Position numbers and translations under genes: made by a program. Of a stretch of 64,000 nucleotides of DNA, positions 8,761-16,180 are shown piece by piece (the first letter of the stretch is position 1; each line of letters starts with the position of its first letter). This DNA comes from DATFVA01 sp963832715. Lineage in GTDB: Bacteria; Bacteroidota; Ignavibacteria; Ignavibacteriales; Ignavibacteriaceae. The notes beneath the pieces are model-generated. The model ran no database searches and was not told the origin of the DNA. It worked only from the letters and a program-made list of their open reading frames with translations. Location: contig CAWHVB010000005.1 of the NCBI GenBank assembly GCA_963832715.1, positions 715,436-779,435 on the forward strand, given 5' to 3'.

Positions 8761-10365
8761 TTAATACTTAAAATCGCGGATGATTTTGTCGACGGCTTCC
8801 TTAGATATCCCTTCGCCGAATTTTGAAGGAGTTTTGGGTTCTTCTTTCTTTTGGGGGGAAATGATTCTTTCGTGAGCCGGAGGAGCAACCTGGTTCTTTT
8901 CAAAGCTGGGATTGCCTGCCCTTGCTCTCAGTCTTTCTTCGATCTCCATCATAAAACTGCTCTTACCGCCGAATTCTTTCTGCATCTTAAACGACGTTAC
9001 CGTATTGCCGGGGTTAATTGGATTGGTCTCAAATGCCAGTGCTTTAATGTTCATCAGATGTTTTGCCGTAATATTATCGGATATAATTGAACCGCCGATT
9101 GTACCAGGGCCTAATGTCATCGAAGGGTTCAACGCTGTTGTATATCCTACTGCACCAACAGAGGCAACGGTGTTTACGAGTATCCTGAAAGCCGGTTTCT
9201 CTAATGCGAATTTCATTATAACAGGCTCGTCATTGGAGTGTATTGCCATAGTATGTCCTATTCCGCCGAAATTCAAAAGTTCGATGCATCGGTGACAGCC
9301 TTCAAGCCACCCGTCAGCTGTATAAAAGGCAAGAATAGGGGAGAGCTTCTCCATTGAAAGCGGCTCGCTTTTCCCTACCTCATAACATTCAGCCATAAGC
9401 ACTTTGGTACCCTCAGGGACTTTGAATCCGGCATAGTTTGCTATGAACTCAGCTGGCTGTCCTACTATCGCAGGATTGATCCTGAAATCCTTCTGAATCG
9501 CCTTTGCCAGTTTTTCCTTTTCCTCTGCATTTACAAAATAGCCGCCGCGGCTTTTAACTTCCCCGATGACTTTTTCCTTCAATGGAAGATCAACAATCAT
9601 TGCCTGTTCTGACGAACATAATGTTCCGTTGTCAAATGTGGTTCCATATATAATATCGGCAACAGCTTTTTTGTAATCGGCGGTCCTTTCAATAAATGCA
9701 GGCACATTACCGGAGCCGACTCCATAAGCGGGTTTCCCTGAACTATATGCGGCTTTAACCATAGGAGTACTTCCCGTTGCGAGTATTACGGCAATGTTCT
9801 TGCTGCGCATAAGCTCTTCGGTACCCTCAATAGTAGGCTCAGATAGACACTCAATGAGCCCTTCAGGAGCACCTGCAGCAACTGCTGCATCTGAAAGTAT
9901 CTTTAAAGCTTCTGCAGTACATTTTGCTGTGCGGGGATGCGGACTGGCAACTATTGCATTTCTACACTTCAAGGAAATCAATGCTTTGAACATAGCAGTA
10001 GAAGTAGGATTTGTAGATGGGATAAGGGCACATACTACTCCCATAGGTACGCCGATCATAAGTATCTTTCCGTTTGCTTCGATATCTACAATCCCGGCGG
10101 TCTTCAGATCCTTAATGGATTCATATACATTCTTTGTTCCGAACTGATTCTTTATAATCTTATCTTCATACTTTCCAAACCCGCTTTCATCAACTGCCAT
10201 TCTTGCCAGCCGCTCTGATGCTGCATATCCTGCTTCAGCCATGGCTTTTATAATTACATCGACCTGCTGCTGTGAGAAGTGACTGAATTCAAGCTGGGCT
10301 TCCTTTGCCTTTGCTGCCAGGCGGCGTGCTTCCTGGATTGATCTGAGATCACTGTCGTAATTCAT
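8761..10365 (-). CDS. CoA-acylating aldehyde dehydrogenase with C-terminal targeting-like tail
   Basis: A 534-residue aldehyde dehydrogenase of the acylating branch (EutE/PduP/AdhE N-domain). VCALIPSTNPTSTAMFKALI at about 111-130 is the nucleotide-binding region, and the catalytic Cys is Cys250 in FDNGTLCSSEQ. These enzymes convert an aldehyde plus CoA and NAD+ to acyl-CoA, or the reverse. After the fold ends near residue 480 there is a Pro/Lys/Glu-rich linker of about 30 residues and a 16-residue segment, GISKEAVDKIIRDFKY, that can form an amphipathic helix. That layout resembles encapsulation peptides of bacterial microcompartment enzymes. No shell protein gene is in the window, so encapsulation is an inference. 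It is monocistronic, convergent with the gene before it. Confidence 0.88.
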   Translation of the reverse strand: MNYDSDLRSIQEARRLAAKAKEAQLEFSHFSQQQVDVIIKAMAEAGYAASERLARMAVDESGFGKYEDKIIKNQFGTKNVYESIKDLKTAGIVDIEANGKILMIGVPMGVVCALIPSTNPTSTAMFKALISLKCRNAIVASPHPRTAKCTAEALKILSDAAVAAGAPEGLIECLSEPTIEGTEELMRSKNIAVILATGSTPMVKAAYSSGKPAYGVGSGNVPAFIERTADYKKAVADIIYGTTFDNGTLCSSEQAMIVDLPLKEKVIGEVKSRGGYFVNAEEKEKLAKAIQKDFRINPAIVGQPAEFIANYAGFKVPEGTKVLMAECYEVGKSEPLSMEKLSPILAFYTADGWLEGCHRCIELLNFGGIGHTMAIHSNDEPVIMKFALEKPAFRILVNTVASVGAVGYTTALNPSMTLGPGTIGGSIISDNITAKHLMNIKALAFETNPINPGNTVTSFKMQKEFGGKSSFMMEIEERLRARAGNPSFEKNQVAPPAHERIISPQKKEEPKTPSKFGEGISKEAVDKIIRDFKY

Positions 10366-10515
10366 TGAATCCTCTTACTATTGAACCAAATATATTTAAT
10401 GATGAATAGACTTTCAATTTAAATTGAATAGCGGGTGAACTTTTATACAATGGGCAGCTGAAATCCGGACTTTAAAAAGAGTCGCAGGAACCATATAAGG
10501 GGAGTGCTGCCTTAA

Positions 10516-11265
10516 TCAAAGGATGCTTTTCAGTTTTTCATATCCTGATTTGCTTACAGGAAGCCCTGTTCCGTCATCAAGGAATAGTTTGTACGATTCT
10601 TTTTCCACCAGTTCGATCTTTTTGATATGCGTGACTGCAGCGATATATGACCTGTGGATACGTAAGAAATCATCCGGCGGAAGATGTTCCTCAAAATACT
10701 TCATTGTCTTCTGTTTTAACAGGTTGCCTTCTTTCGAATGGATCATCACATAATCATCCTGTGCCTCAATGTAACTTATAGAATCCACCGGGATTATATG
10801 AATTTTAGGTCCATCTTTTACAACGATTCTCTCGAGATATTCGGCTGACTCCTGGTTGTGCCGGATGAGTCCCTGCACAATCCCGCTCCGTTGAGATTTA
10901 TTTTTATAATGAAGCCTGGCTTTATTTAAAGCCTCATCAAATCTCTCTGCAGAGAAGGGTTTCAGCAAATAGTCGGCAGCATTTACTTCGAATGCCTGTA
11001 TAGCGTACTGATCATAAGCGGTGGTAAAAATGATAACCGGGGGTTTATCAAGCAGCTCCAGCATCTCAAATCCATTAAGTTTAGGCATCTGGATATCAAG
11101 GAAAACGATATCGGGATCCAGCTCGTTGATTTTCTTGACGCCCTCAAAACCATTTGAGCATTCAGCTGCAATTTCAAATTCATCGTAGGCAGAAAGATAT
11201 TTCCTTACTATCTGTCGTCCCAGAGTTTCATCGTCGATTATTACGGCCGTAATTTTCTTTTCCAT
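10516..11265 (-). CDS. LytTR-family response regulator
   Basis: 249 residues. Residues 1-120 form a receiver domain with acidic residues DD at 11-12, phosphoacceptor Asp57 in VFLDIQMP, and Lys in LLKPF. Residues about 147-249 form a LytTR DNA-binding domain (YIEAQDDYVMIHSKEG, FLRIHRSYIAAVTHI). Such regulators bind direct repeats spaced by about two helical turns. Its partner is the histidine kinase encoded upstream at 11623-12681. A 357-bp spacer with 11-bp tandem repeats separates the two genes, so the regulator may have its own promoter. Confidence 0.95.
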   Translation of the reverse strand: MEKKITAVIIDDETLGRQIVRKYLSAYDEFEIAAECSNGFEGVKKINELDPDIVFLDIQMPKLNGFEMLELLDKPPVIIFTTAYDQYAIQAFEVNAADYLLKPFSAERFDEALNKARLHYKNKSQRSGIVQGLIRHNQESAEYLERIVVKDGPKIHIIPVDSISYIEAQDDYVMIHSKEGNLLKQKTMKYFEEHLPPDDFLRIHRSYIAAVTHIKKIELVEKESYKLFLDDGTGLPVSKSGYEKLKSIL

Positions 11266-11400
11266 GATGAGAATTGTTAAATGAGACTATAAATATAATG
11301 AATTTTGTCTTTTGGACTATTACTGCCTGCCTGGAACACCGCATCAAGAAGTGAAGATTCATAAAATATAGGGACAAGTCAGATAATATAGAATTTAAAG

Positions 11401-11466
11401 CGTATATAGATCGTATATGAGACGTATGTGAGATGTATGTGGGACGTATGTGAGACGTATGTGGAG
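11401..11466. repeat. 11-bp tandem repeat array, six units, in the kinase-regulator spacer
   Basis: Six consecutive 11-bp units start at 11401, 11412, 11423, 11434, 11445 and 11456, with consensus CGTATGTGAGA. The first two units have CGTATATAG/CGTATATGA and the others differ at one to three positions. The period equals about one helical turn. The array lies in the 357-bp spacer (11266-11622) upstream of the LytTR regulator gene; the rest of that spacer shows no gene. It could be a binding array for the regulator, or a simple variable-number repeat. Confidence 0.85.
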
Positions 11467-11622
11467 CTTATCAGTCCGGTTGAAAATGAGTAGGGCAGAA
11501 AAAGGAAGTGACTCCTGAAAAAGTTCAGATTCAAGGGAAATGATTAAAATTAAAGGGGGCGCTATTTTTTAATCCCAGCTAAGATCGGGATGCTTGAAGA
11601 AGTCCGGACAGAATTATGGAAA

Positions 11623-12681
11623 TTAATTGAGCAGCTGCGGCACGAAGAGCACTACCCGGAAAACACCATCATCTTTAACAATCTGCATCAGGTTTTCCTG
11701 GTTATATATAAGTTTCAGGCGTTCCTGAATATTCTTTAATCCCACGCCTGTACCCTTTTTTGATTTCGTTTCCGGGTCGTATGTATTTTCGACCTCTATC
11801 TTCAGATATCCGTTATCGCTTCCGCATTTCAATTTTACCTTTACACGCTCAAGCGATTCATACACAGCATGCTTTATCGCATTCTCAAAAAGCGGCTGAA
11901 GAAGCATATTCGGTACGTCGGCTTCAAGGCACGCATCCGATACTTCCTCCGTGTAATCAAACTTATCCTCGAACCTTATCTTTTCAATCTCGAGATACAA
12001 TTTTATATTCTTCAATTCATCCTTCAGTTTATTCTTCTGCTGATCATTATTCGCAAGAGTATACCTGAGAAACTCGGCAAGCTTAAGTATCATCCCCCGT
12101 GCTTTTTCAGGATCAATTGTAGTCAGGGCGCTCATAGAGTTAAGACTATTAAAAATAAAATGAGGATTTATCTGAAACTTGAGAGATTTCAGTTCAGCCT
12201 GGGTTACAAGGTTCTTCAGTTCAGCCTCGTGAAGTTTCCTTTCCTGGAATCCGGAATAGTATATAATTAAATAATAGAAAGAAGTGATGACAAAATAAAT
12301 AAGCACACCGATCAGGAAACGCCAGGGCAGGGTATTGACAAAAAAGTTCTGGTAGGTGCTGTCAAATCCGGGCAAACTTTTCATTATAAGGTAGCCGCTT
12401 AAAAGCCATATTGCCGAAATGAAACCAGCTCCGATAAGGTGGTTGATTATAATCCTGTAAAATGCAGTATTTTCAAACGAGATATAGCGGGTTGAGTACC
12501 AGAAACTTAGTCCCAGCCCGCTTAATATAAAATTAAAAACCAGACTATCAGTAACAGCTGTTGCTGCATCCAGCTTCAGCGCGAAGTTTAACAACAGGAA
12601 ATTTATTACAATCACTATCAGCCAGAAAAGGAAATAAAAATAAATATTTCTCCGGCTGCTTAGTATGGGGTTACTTTCCAT
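11623..12681 (-). CDS. LytS/YehU-type sensor histidine kinase
   Basis: 352 residues. Four or so hydrophobic segments lie between residues 12 and 143, with no recognisable periplasmic sensor domain. A short coiled coil (about 145-170) leads into the His_kinase motif FQINPHFIFNSLNS with phosphoacceptor His174. The ATPase part has LLQPLFENAIKHAV as N-box and GVGLKNIQERL as G-box. This kinase class pairs with LytTR regulators such as the one encoded downstream. It begins 7 bp after the LiaF-like gene, so the two are co-transcribed. The LiaF-like protein may influence sensing, by analogy with LiaFSR. Confidence 0.93.
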   Translation of the reverse strand: MESNPILSSRRNIYFYFLFWLIVIVINFLLLNFALKLDAATAVTDSLVFNFILSGLGLSFWYSTRYISFENTAFYRIIINHLIGAGFISAIWLLSGYLIMKSLPGFDSTYQNFFVNTLPWRFLIGVLIYFVITSFYYLIIYYSGFQERKLHEAELKNLVTQAELKSLKFQINPHFIFNSLNSMSALTTIDPEKARGMILKLAEFLRYTLANNDQQKNKLKDELKNIKLYLEIEKIRFEDKFDYTEEVSDACLEADVPNMLLQPLFENAIKHAVYESLERVKVKLKCGSDNGYLKIEVENTYDPETKSKKGTGVGLKNIQERLKLIYNQENLMQIVKDDGVFRVVLFVPQLLN

Positions 12682-12688
12682 CTTATCA

Positions 12689-13441
12689 TTAATAAGTTTT
12701 AATTTCGCCGCCGCCCATTATAACAACACCCTTAATTATGAGGGTGCTCTCAGGGTTGATCTGCACATTAGGTCCTCTCATTCCTTTATGCGAAAAACCT
12801 CCGAATAATGGAATGACGTTTATAATGACGTTCCACTCTTTAGGGACAATCAATGTCGTCCCGCCGAAAATAGCGGTGACATCAAGTACATGATTTCCAG
12901 GAGCCAGTTTACACCTTGTGAGATCTATTTCTGATCCGCCAAAAATAGCGGTGACATTACCCCCCTGAAAATTATTGGATGAAATGAACTTATGCCCCCC
13001 GCCAAAAATTGCCACATCATCGATCCTGTCTATTTCTTTTGCATATTCACCTGTTGAGGTTTCGGCCTGGCCGGCACCTTCCGCTGAATTAAAGGAAGAT
13101 CGGTACCCGGAAGTACCTCTTCTTTTAGTAAGGATGTAAATACCCAATGCGATTATAAGTATTGAAAAAATTACCCCGCCGTTAAAGGAAATCCATGGGA
13201 AGATCCTCGGCAGAAGCCAGAAAGCACCAATAACGATCAGAATAATTCCAGCGCCCTTTTTTTCGGAATTAACGAGGATAAGTACACCTATCACTATCAG
13301 TATCGTCGGAAAAGAAAAAATTACGTGCGGAATATTGAAGTACATAAAATTAAGATTATCTAATAAGAATAAAGCTCCCAGTATTACAAGTATAAATCCC
13401 AGGAATATTCTGCTGTTTGCTTTTGTGCGGTTCTCTATCAT
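12689..13441 (-). CDS. LiaF-like membrane protein
   Basis: 250 residues. Four hydrophobic segments in the first 108 residues (two LiaI/LiaF-type hairpins) are followed by a linker and a C-terminal beta-rich domain. That domain has recurrent IFGG-type turns (VAIFGGG, TAIFGGSEIDL, TAIFGGTTLIVP, PLFGGF), the signature of the LiaF C-terminal domain. In Firmicutes LiaF inhibits the LiaSR envelope-stress system. Here the neighbours are a LytS/LytTR pair instead. It is the first gene of this three-gene operon; an AGAGGAAA ribosome site precedes the ATG. Confidence 0.85.
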   Translation of the reverse strand: MIENRTKANSRIFLGFILVILGALFLLDNLNFMYFNIPHVIFSFPTILIVIGVLILVNSEKKGAGIILIVIGAFWLLPRIFPWISFNGGVIFSILIIALGIYILTKRRGTSGYRSSFNSAEGAGQAETSTGEYAKEIDRIDDVAIFGGGHKFISSNNFQGGNVTAIFGGSEIDLTRCKLAPGNHVLDVTAIFGGTTLIVPKEWNVIINVIPLFGGFSHKGMRGPNVQINPESTLIIKGVVIMGGGEIKTY

Positions 13442-14104
13442 TTTATTTTCCTCTGCATAAAAATTTTAGTTCCGGTATAAACATAATCGGCTTATGTCCG
13501 ATAATAAATAAGAAATCGGTGAATAACGGAAAAACACCGGTGAAAAAAGTGTTTCATTTCGAACCGGGAGTCTGAAAATCTGACAATAATAAACCGGGAT
13601 TTCGGCACCGGGAGACGAAACAAGGCCCTAACAGGAGAAATTAAATCCGTTTTCAGAAGCGGAAGTCGCATATTATTAAGATTTAATATCGATTGGATGT
13701 CCCTGAATGGTTCTGGCATAAGTATTGATTGCTTATAACAAATATTCGAGCTGTTGTTTGCCGATTACCTGCAGCTTCTTTAGTGAAGGCGAAATTTTTG
13801 AATTTCCAGGTAAAACTCTTCAACAAACAACAGCTCACCGATTTTTAAACCCGCCTGTACCAAGTACATATTTCCTCTAACTTTCTTAAATCCAGATGGA
13901 GATCTAATTGCCTTGCCGGATCAGTTTATACGCTTTAATTTTGATATAAAACCGGCTGACTTCCCGCAGAGATGTTAATGAGCAAGCTTGTAAGGGATTA
14001 CCCAAGACCCGGGGATACAGATACATTTTAATAATCCATTTCGAATAAATTGAACCCGATTTAAATAGGGTAAATGTTCATCAATAATATAAAGGGACAT
14101 ACAA
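13442..14104. other. 663-bp intergenic region between divergent genes
   Basis: No gene is supported here. The region holds the first copy of an 85-bp repeat (13767-13851), three ACCGGGA direct repeats at 13563, 13593 and 13607, and the leaders of the LiaF-like operon (leftward) and the lipoprotein gene (rightward, AAGGG ribosome site before 14105). Confidence 0.6.
13767..13851. repeat. 85-bp direct repeat, copy 1
   Basis: This copy is identical over 85 bp to 14963-15047. Both contain the small hairpin GAAATT-TTTG-AATTTC. In this copy only, flanking GAGCTGTTGTTTG (13748-13760) pairs with CAAACAACAGCTC inside the repeat, giving a 13-bp stem. No coding frame is apparent in it. Confidence 0.92.
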
Positions 14105-14839
14105 ATGAAATATTATTTTTTGGGATTATTGTTTCTTATAACATTAAGTTCCTGCGGGGATAATTCAGTATCTGTAGAAAGTAGAGGCAGCCTGGTAGGC
14201 AGGGTCAACCTGTACGATAATCATCAATTCCTGAACAATTCCGGGGGTGTAAATGTATCCATAGATAATACCTCTTTAGCCGCCAGGACAAACCAGGATG
14301 GTTTCTGGCAAATTGACAGAGTTCCTGCCGGAGTCTACTCTATCACCTATTCGAAGGAGGGATTTTATACAAAGAAAAATTATAACATCCAGTTTGTAGG
14401 AAGCGGAACATACAATCTTTATTATAATAATATGTATAAAATTATTCCTATCACGATCGCAAATCTGGAAATAACAAGTGAAGACTCTCTCTCAAGAATA
14501 AATGCTGAAGGTTCTATTTCTGCTCCTTATGATGATTATTTATTTGTGGAAATTTTATTCTCAAAAAACTTTATTGCTGAAGAACCCGAAATCAGTTTTG
14601 ATATGGAAATGTCATTCCAGGTTCCGGCTGATTCCATTAATTTCAACTCATACAGTGAAATTTCGGAAAATCTTAAGAGAGACGCAGGATGGAAAAGCGG
14701 CGATAAACTTTACGCTACAGCGTTTGTGCTCCCTTCAAGCCTATACGGCTTAGAGTATTATGATCCATTTACCGGTAAATATAAAATAAGCACATATGGA
14801 ATTACATTTTCACCTATTGACAGCGTCTATGTACCCTGA
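14105..14839 (+). CDS. Lipoprotein with carboxypeptidase-regulatory-like domain
   Basis: 244 residues starting with a lipoprotein signal (lipobox LSSC, Cys17). Residues about 29-95 form a carboxypeptidase-regulatory-like beta sandwich with the usual ARTNQDGFWQIDRVPAGVYSITYSKEGF pattern split over two strands. The C-terminal 140 residues are not recognised. Such proteins sit on the outer membrane and often bind glycans or other proteins, but no function can be assigned. The gene stands alone between two copies of an 85-bp direct repeat, which may mark a mobile or recombined segment. Confidence 0.82.
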   Translation: MKYYFLGLLFLITLSSCGDNSVSVESRGSLVGRVNLYDNHQFLNNSGGVNVSIDNTSLAARTNQDGFWQIDRVPAGVYSITYSKEGFYTKKNYNIQFVGSGTYNLYYNNMYKIIPITIANLEITSEDSLSRINAEGSISAPYDDYLFVEILFSKNFIAEEPEISFDMEMSFQVPADSINFNSYSEISENLKRDAGWKSGDKLYATAFVLPSSLYGLEYYDPFTGKYKISTYGITFSPIDSVYVP

Positions 14840-14926
14840 TCCGGGTTGTGTTTTTATGTAATGGCCCTATGAATTCCAAAGACAATAGTCAGCATTCTTA
14901 AATCCTGCAATCAATTAATTTTTGGC

Positions 14927-14950
14927 GAGCCGCTTAATTTTCGGCGGCTC
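14927..14950. other. Small GC-rich hairpin downstream of the lipoprotein gene
   Basis: GAGCCGC (14927-14933) pairs with GCGGCTC (14944-14950) across a 10-nt loop. No T-tract follows on the plus strand, so it is not a standard intrinsic terminator. It adjoins the second 85-bp repeat. Confidence 0.45.
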
Positions 14951-14962
14951 ACCCCAATCTAA

Positions 14963-15047
14963 ACCTGCAGCTTCTTTAGTGAAGGCGAAATTTTTGAATT
15001 TCCAGGTAAAACTCTTCAACAAACAACAGCTCACCGATTTTTAAACC
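14963..15047. repeat. 85-bp direct repeat, copy 2
   Basis: Identical to 13767-13851 over 85 bp. Just upstream, GCTCACC and TAAACCTGC (about 14946-14967) resemble the repeat's own right end, as if part of a further degenerate unit were present. It lies in the 379-bp gene-free region 14840-15218. Confidence 0.92.
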
Positions 15048-15140
15048 TGCCATGTCATTATCCCGAATGCTGGATCTATATCTATTAACCCATTAACCAT
15101 GCTTATCCAATCTTTTCTTTTTTACGCTCCTGAGAAAATT

Positions 15141-15168
15141 TTGACACAGTTCTGACATTTTTATGACA
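15141..15168 (+). promoter_or_regulatory. Three TGACA half-sites at 11-bp spacing (candidate OmpR/PhoB-family binding site)
   Basis: TTGACA (15141), CTGACA (15152) and ATGACA (15163) are spaced exactly 11 bp apart, about 50-80 bp before the start at 15219. Direct repeats with this period and similar sequence are known for PhoB/PhoP-type regulators. The TTGACA itself could instead be a -35 element, though no good -10 lies at 17 bp. Confidence 0.4.
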
Positions 15169-15218
15169 TCGTACTCAATTCGGCTGGCTATATTTCCGTC
15201 AAAATTAATGAAGGCTTT

Positions 15219-16070
15219 ATGAAAGCGATTAATAGTTCAGATGAGGCAGAGATTAAAAAGAGCAGCCGGGCTTCGAGGTATCGATTTTTGATCATAACAT
15301 TCATTATTATTTACCCATATCTTGTAGGATTTTCGACTGACTCTACTTCTACTTCTACTTCAGGTACCATTATAGAAGTGCTTCTGGGTGCAGGAAGGCA
15401 TTCAAATGTGGCCTATGATTGTAATGATAACCCGATTAGCGCAATTAATTACTCCACTGCTGAATATGGTATTTCAGTTTCACATCATACCGACGACTTA
15501 CACTTCGGAGTTAAGACAGGGGGGTATCTGATAAATACTATGGAAATAAAATATTATTCGGGGCATAACGATATTGGAATGAATGATGAGGCTCTGGCTC
15601 ATAAGAACAGTGTTTTTTACGTTCATCCTTTTTTTGGAATGGAGACAAATTCATTTGCACTATTTGCAGGAGTATCAATTTTCTCTCAAGAAGCTAATTC
15701 CCTGTACAACGGCCCAACTATGAAAGGTCATATTGCAGGCTTTTTAATAGGAGAAGGCAGCGTACACCCTGCCTGGTACCTCCGAATAGGACACAAAGAA
15801 AGATCTTATTTCTCAACACAATACCTTAACAATGTTCCCTTATTCTCCGGCGGAGGTATGGGGGACTTAGGCTTCGGCTTTGGAAGCACCGAAAGCAGGA
15901 ATTTAACATGGGTTGGCTTATCAATTGGACCTTACCAGGGGATGGGAATAAGTTTGAAACAAGATATACAGGCTTCTGAAAATATCGATATCCTTCTGAG
16001 AGGCAGAGCAGGCGTAATTGAAGATAACTTTGAAGGAGGATTCTCCGCTGGTTTAAGGATGTTATTTTAA
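15219..16070 (+). CDS. Exported protein of unknown function, probable outer-membrane beta-barrel
   Basis: 283 residues. A positively charged N-terminus and hydrophobic segment (about 22-41) suggest a signal peptide or anchor, followed by a Ser/Thr tract (TDSTSTSTSGT) encoded by a short ACTTCT repeat. The rest has Gly- and aromatic-rich alternating strands (VLLGAGRHSNVAYDC, FGVKTGGYLI, LGFGFGSTESR, SAGLRMLF) and ends in Phe, as outer-membrane barrels often do. I do not recognise a family. A GAAGG ribosome site precedes the ATG. Possible TGACA regulatory repeats lie upstream. Confidence 0.65.
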   Translation: MKAINSSDEAEIKKSSRASRYRFLIITFIIIYPYLVGFSTDSTSTSTSGTIIEVLLGAGRHSNVAYDCNDNPISAINYSTAEYGISVSHHTDDLHFGVKTGGYLINTMEIKYYSGHNDIGMNDEALAHKNSVFYVHPFFGMETNSFALFAGVSIFSQEANSLYNGPTMKGHIAGFLIGEGSVHPAWYLRIGHKERSYFSTQYLNNVPLFSGGGMGDLGFGFGSTESRNLTWVGLSIGPYQGMGISLKQDIQASENIDILLRGRAGVIEDNFEGGFSAGLRMLF

Positions 16071-16180
16071 GGCCGGGTCACTATATCTATAATAGTTCCT
16101 TAATACCTATAACTTCCAAATAGAAAGCTTGAAAAGATAAGTGAAAGCAAGTCTTTTTTTATCTGCCTAAACGCTGCATC

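Noticed and set aside
13492..13719. Minus-strand 75-codon frame in the spacer before the lipoprotein gene
   Set aside because: No ribosome site or recognisable similarity, composition unlike neighbouring genes, and overlap with repeated ACCGGGA motifs.
13748..15047. 85-bp repeats as integron attC sites around a gene cassette
   Set aside because: The ends do not contain GTTRRRY and RYYYAAC core sites, and only the left copy forms a long stem; no integrase is in the window.
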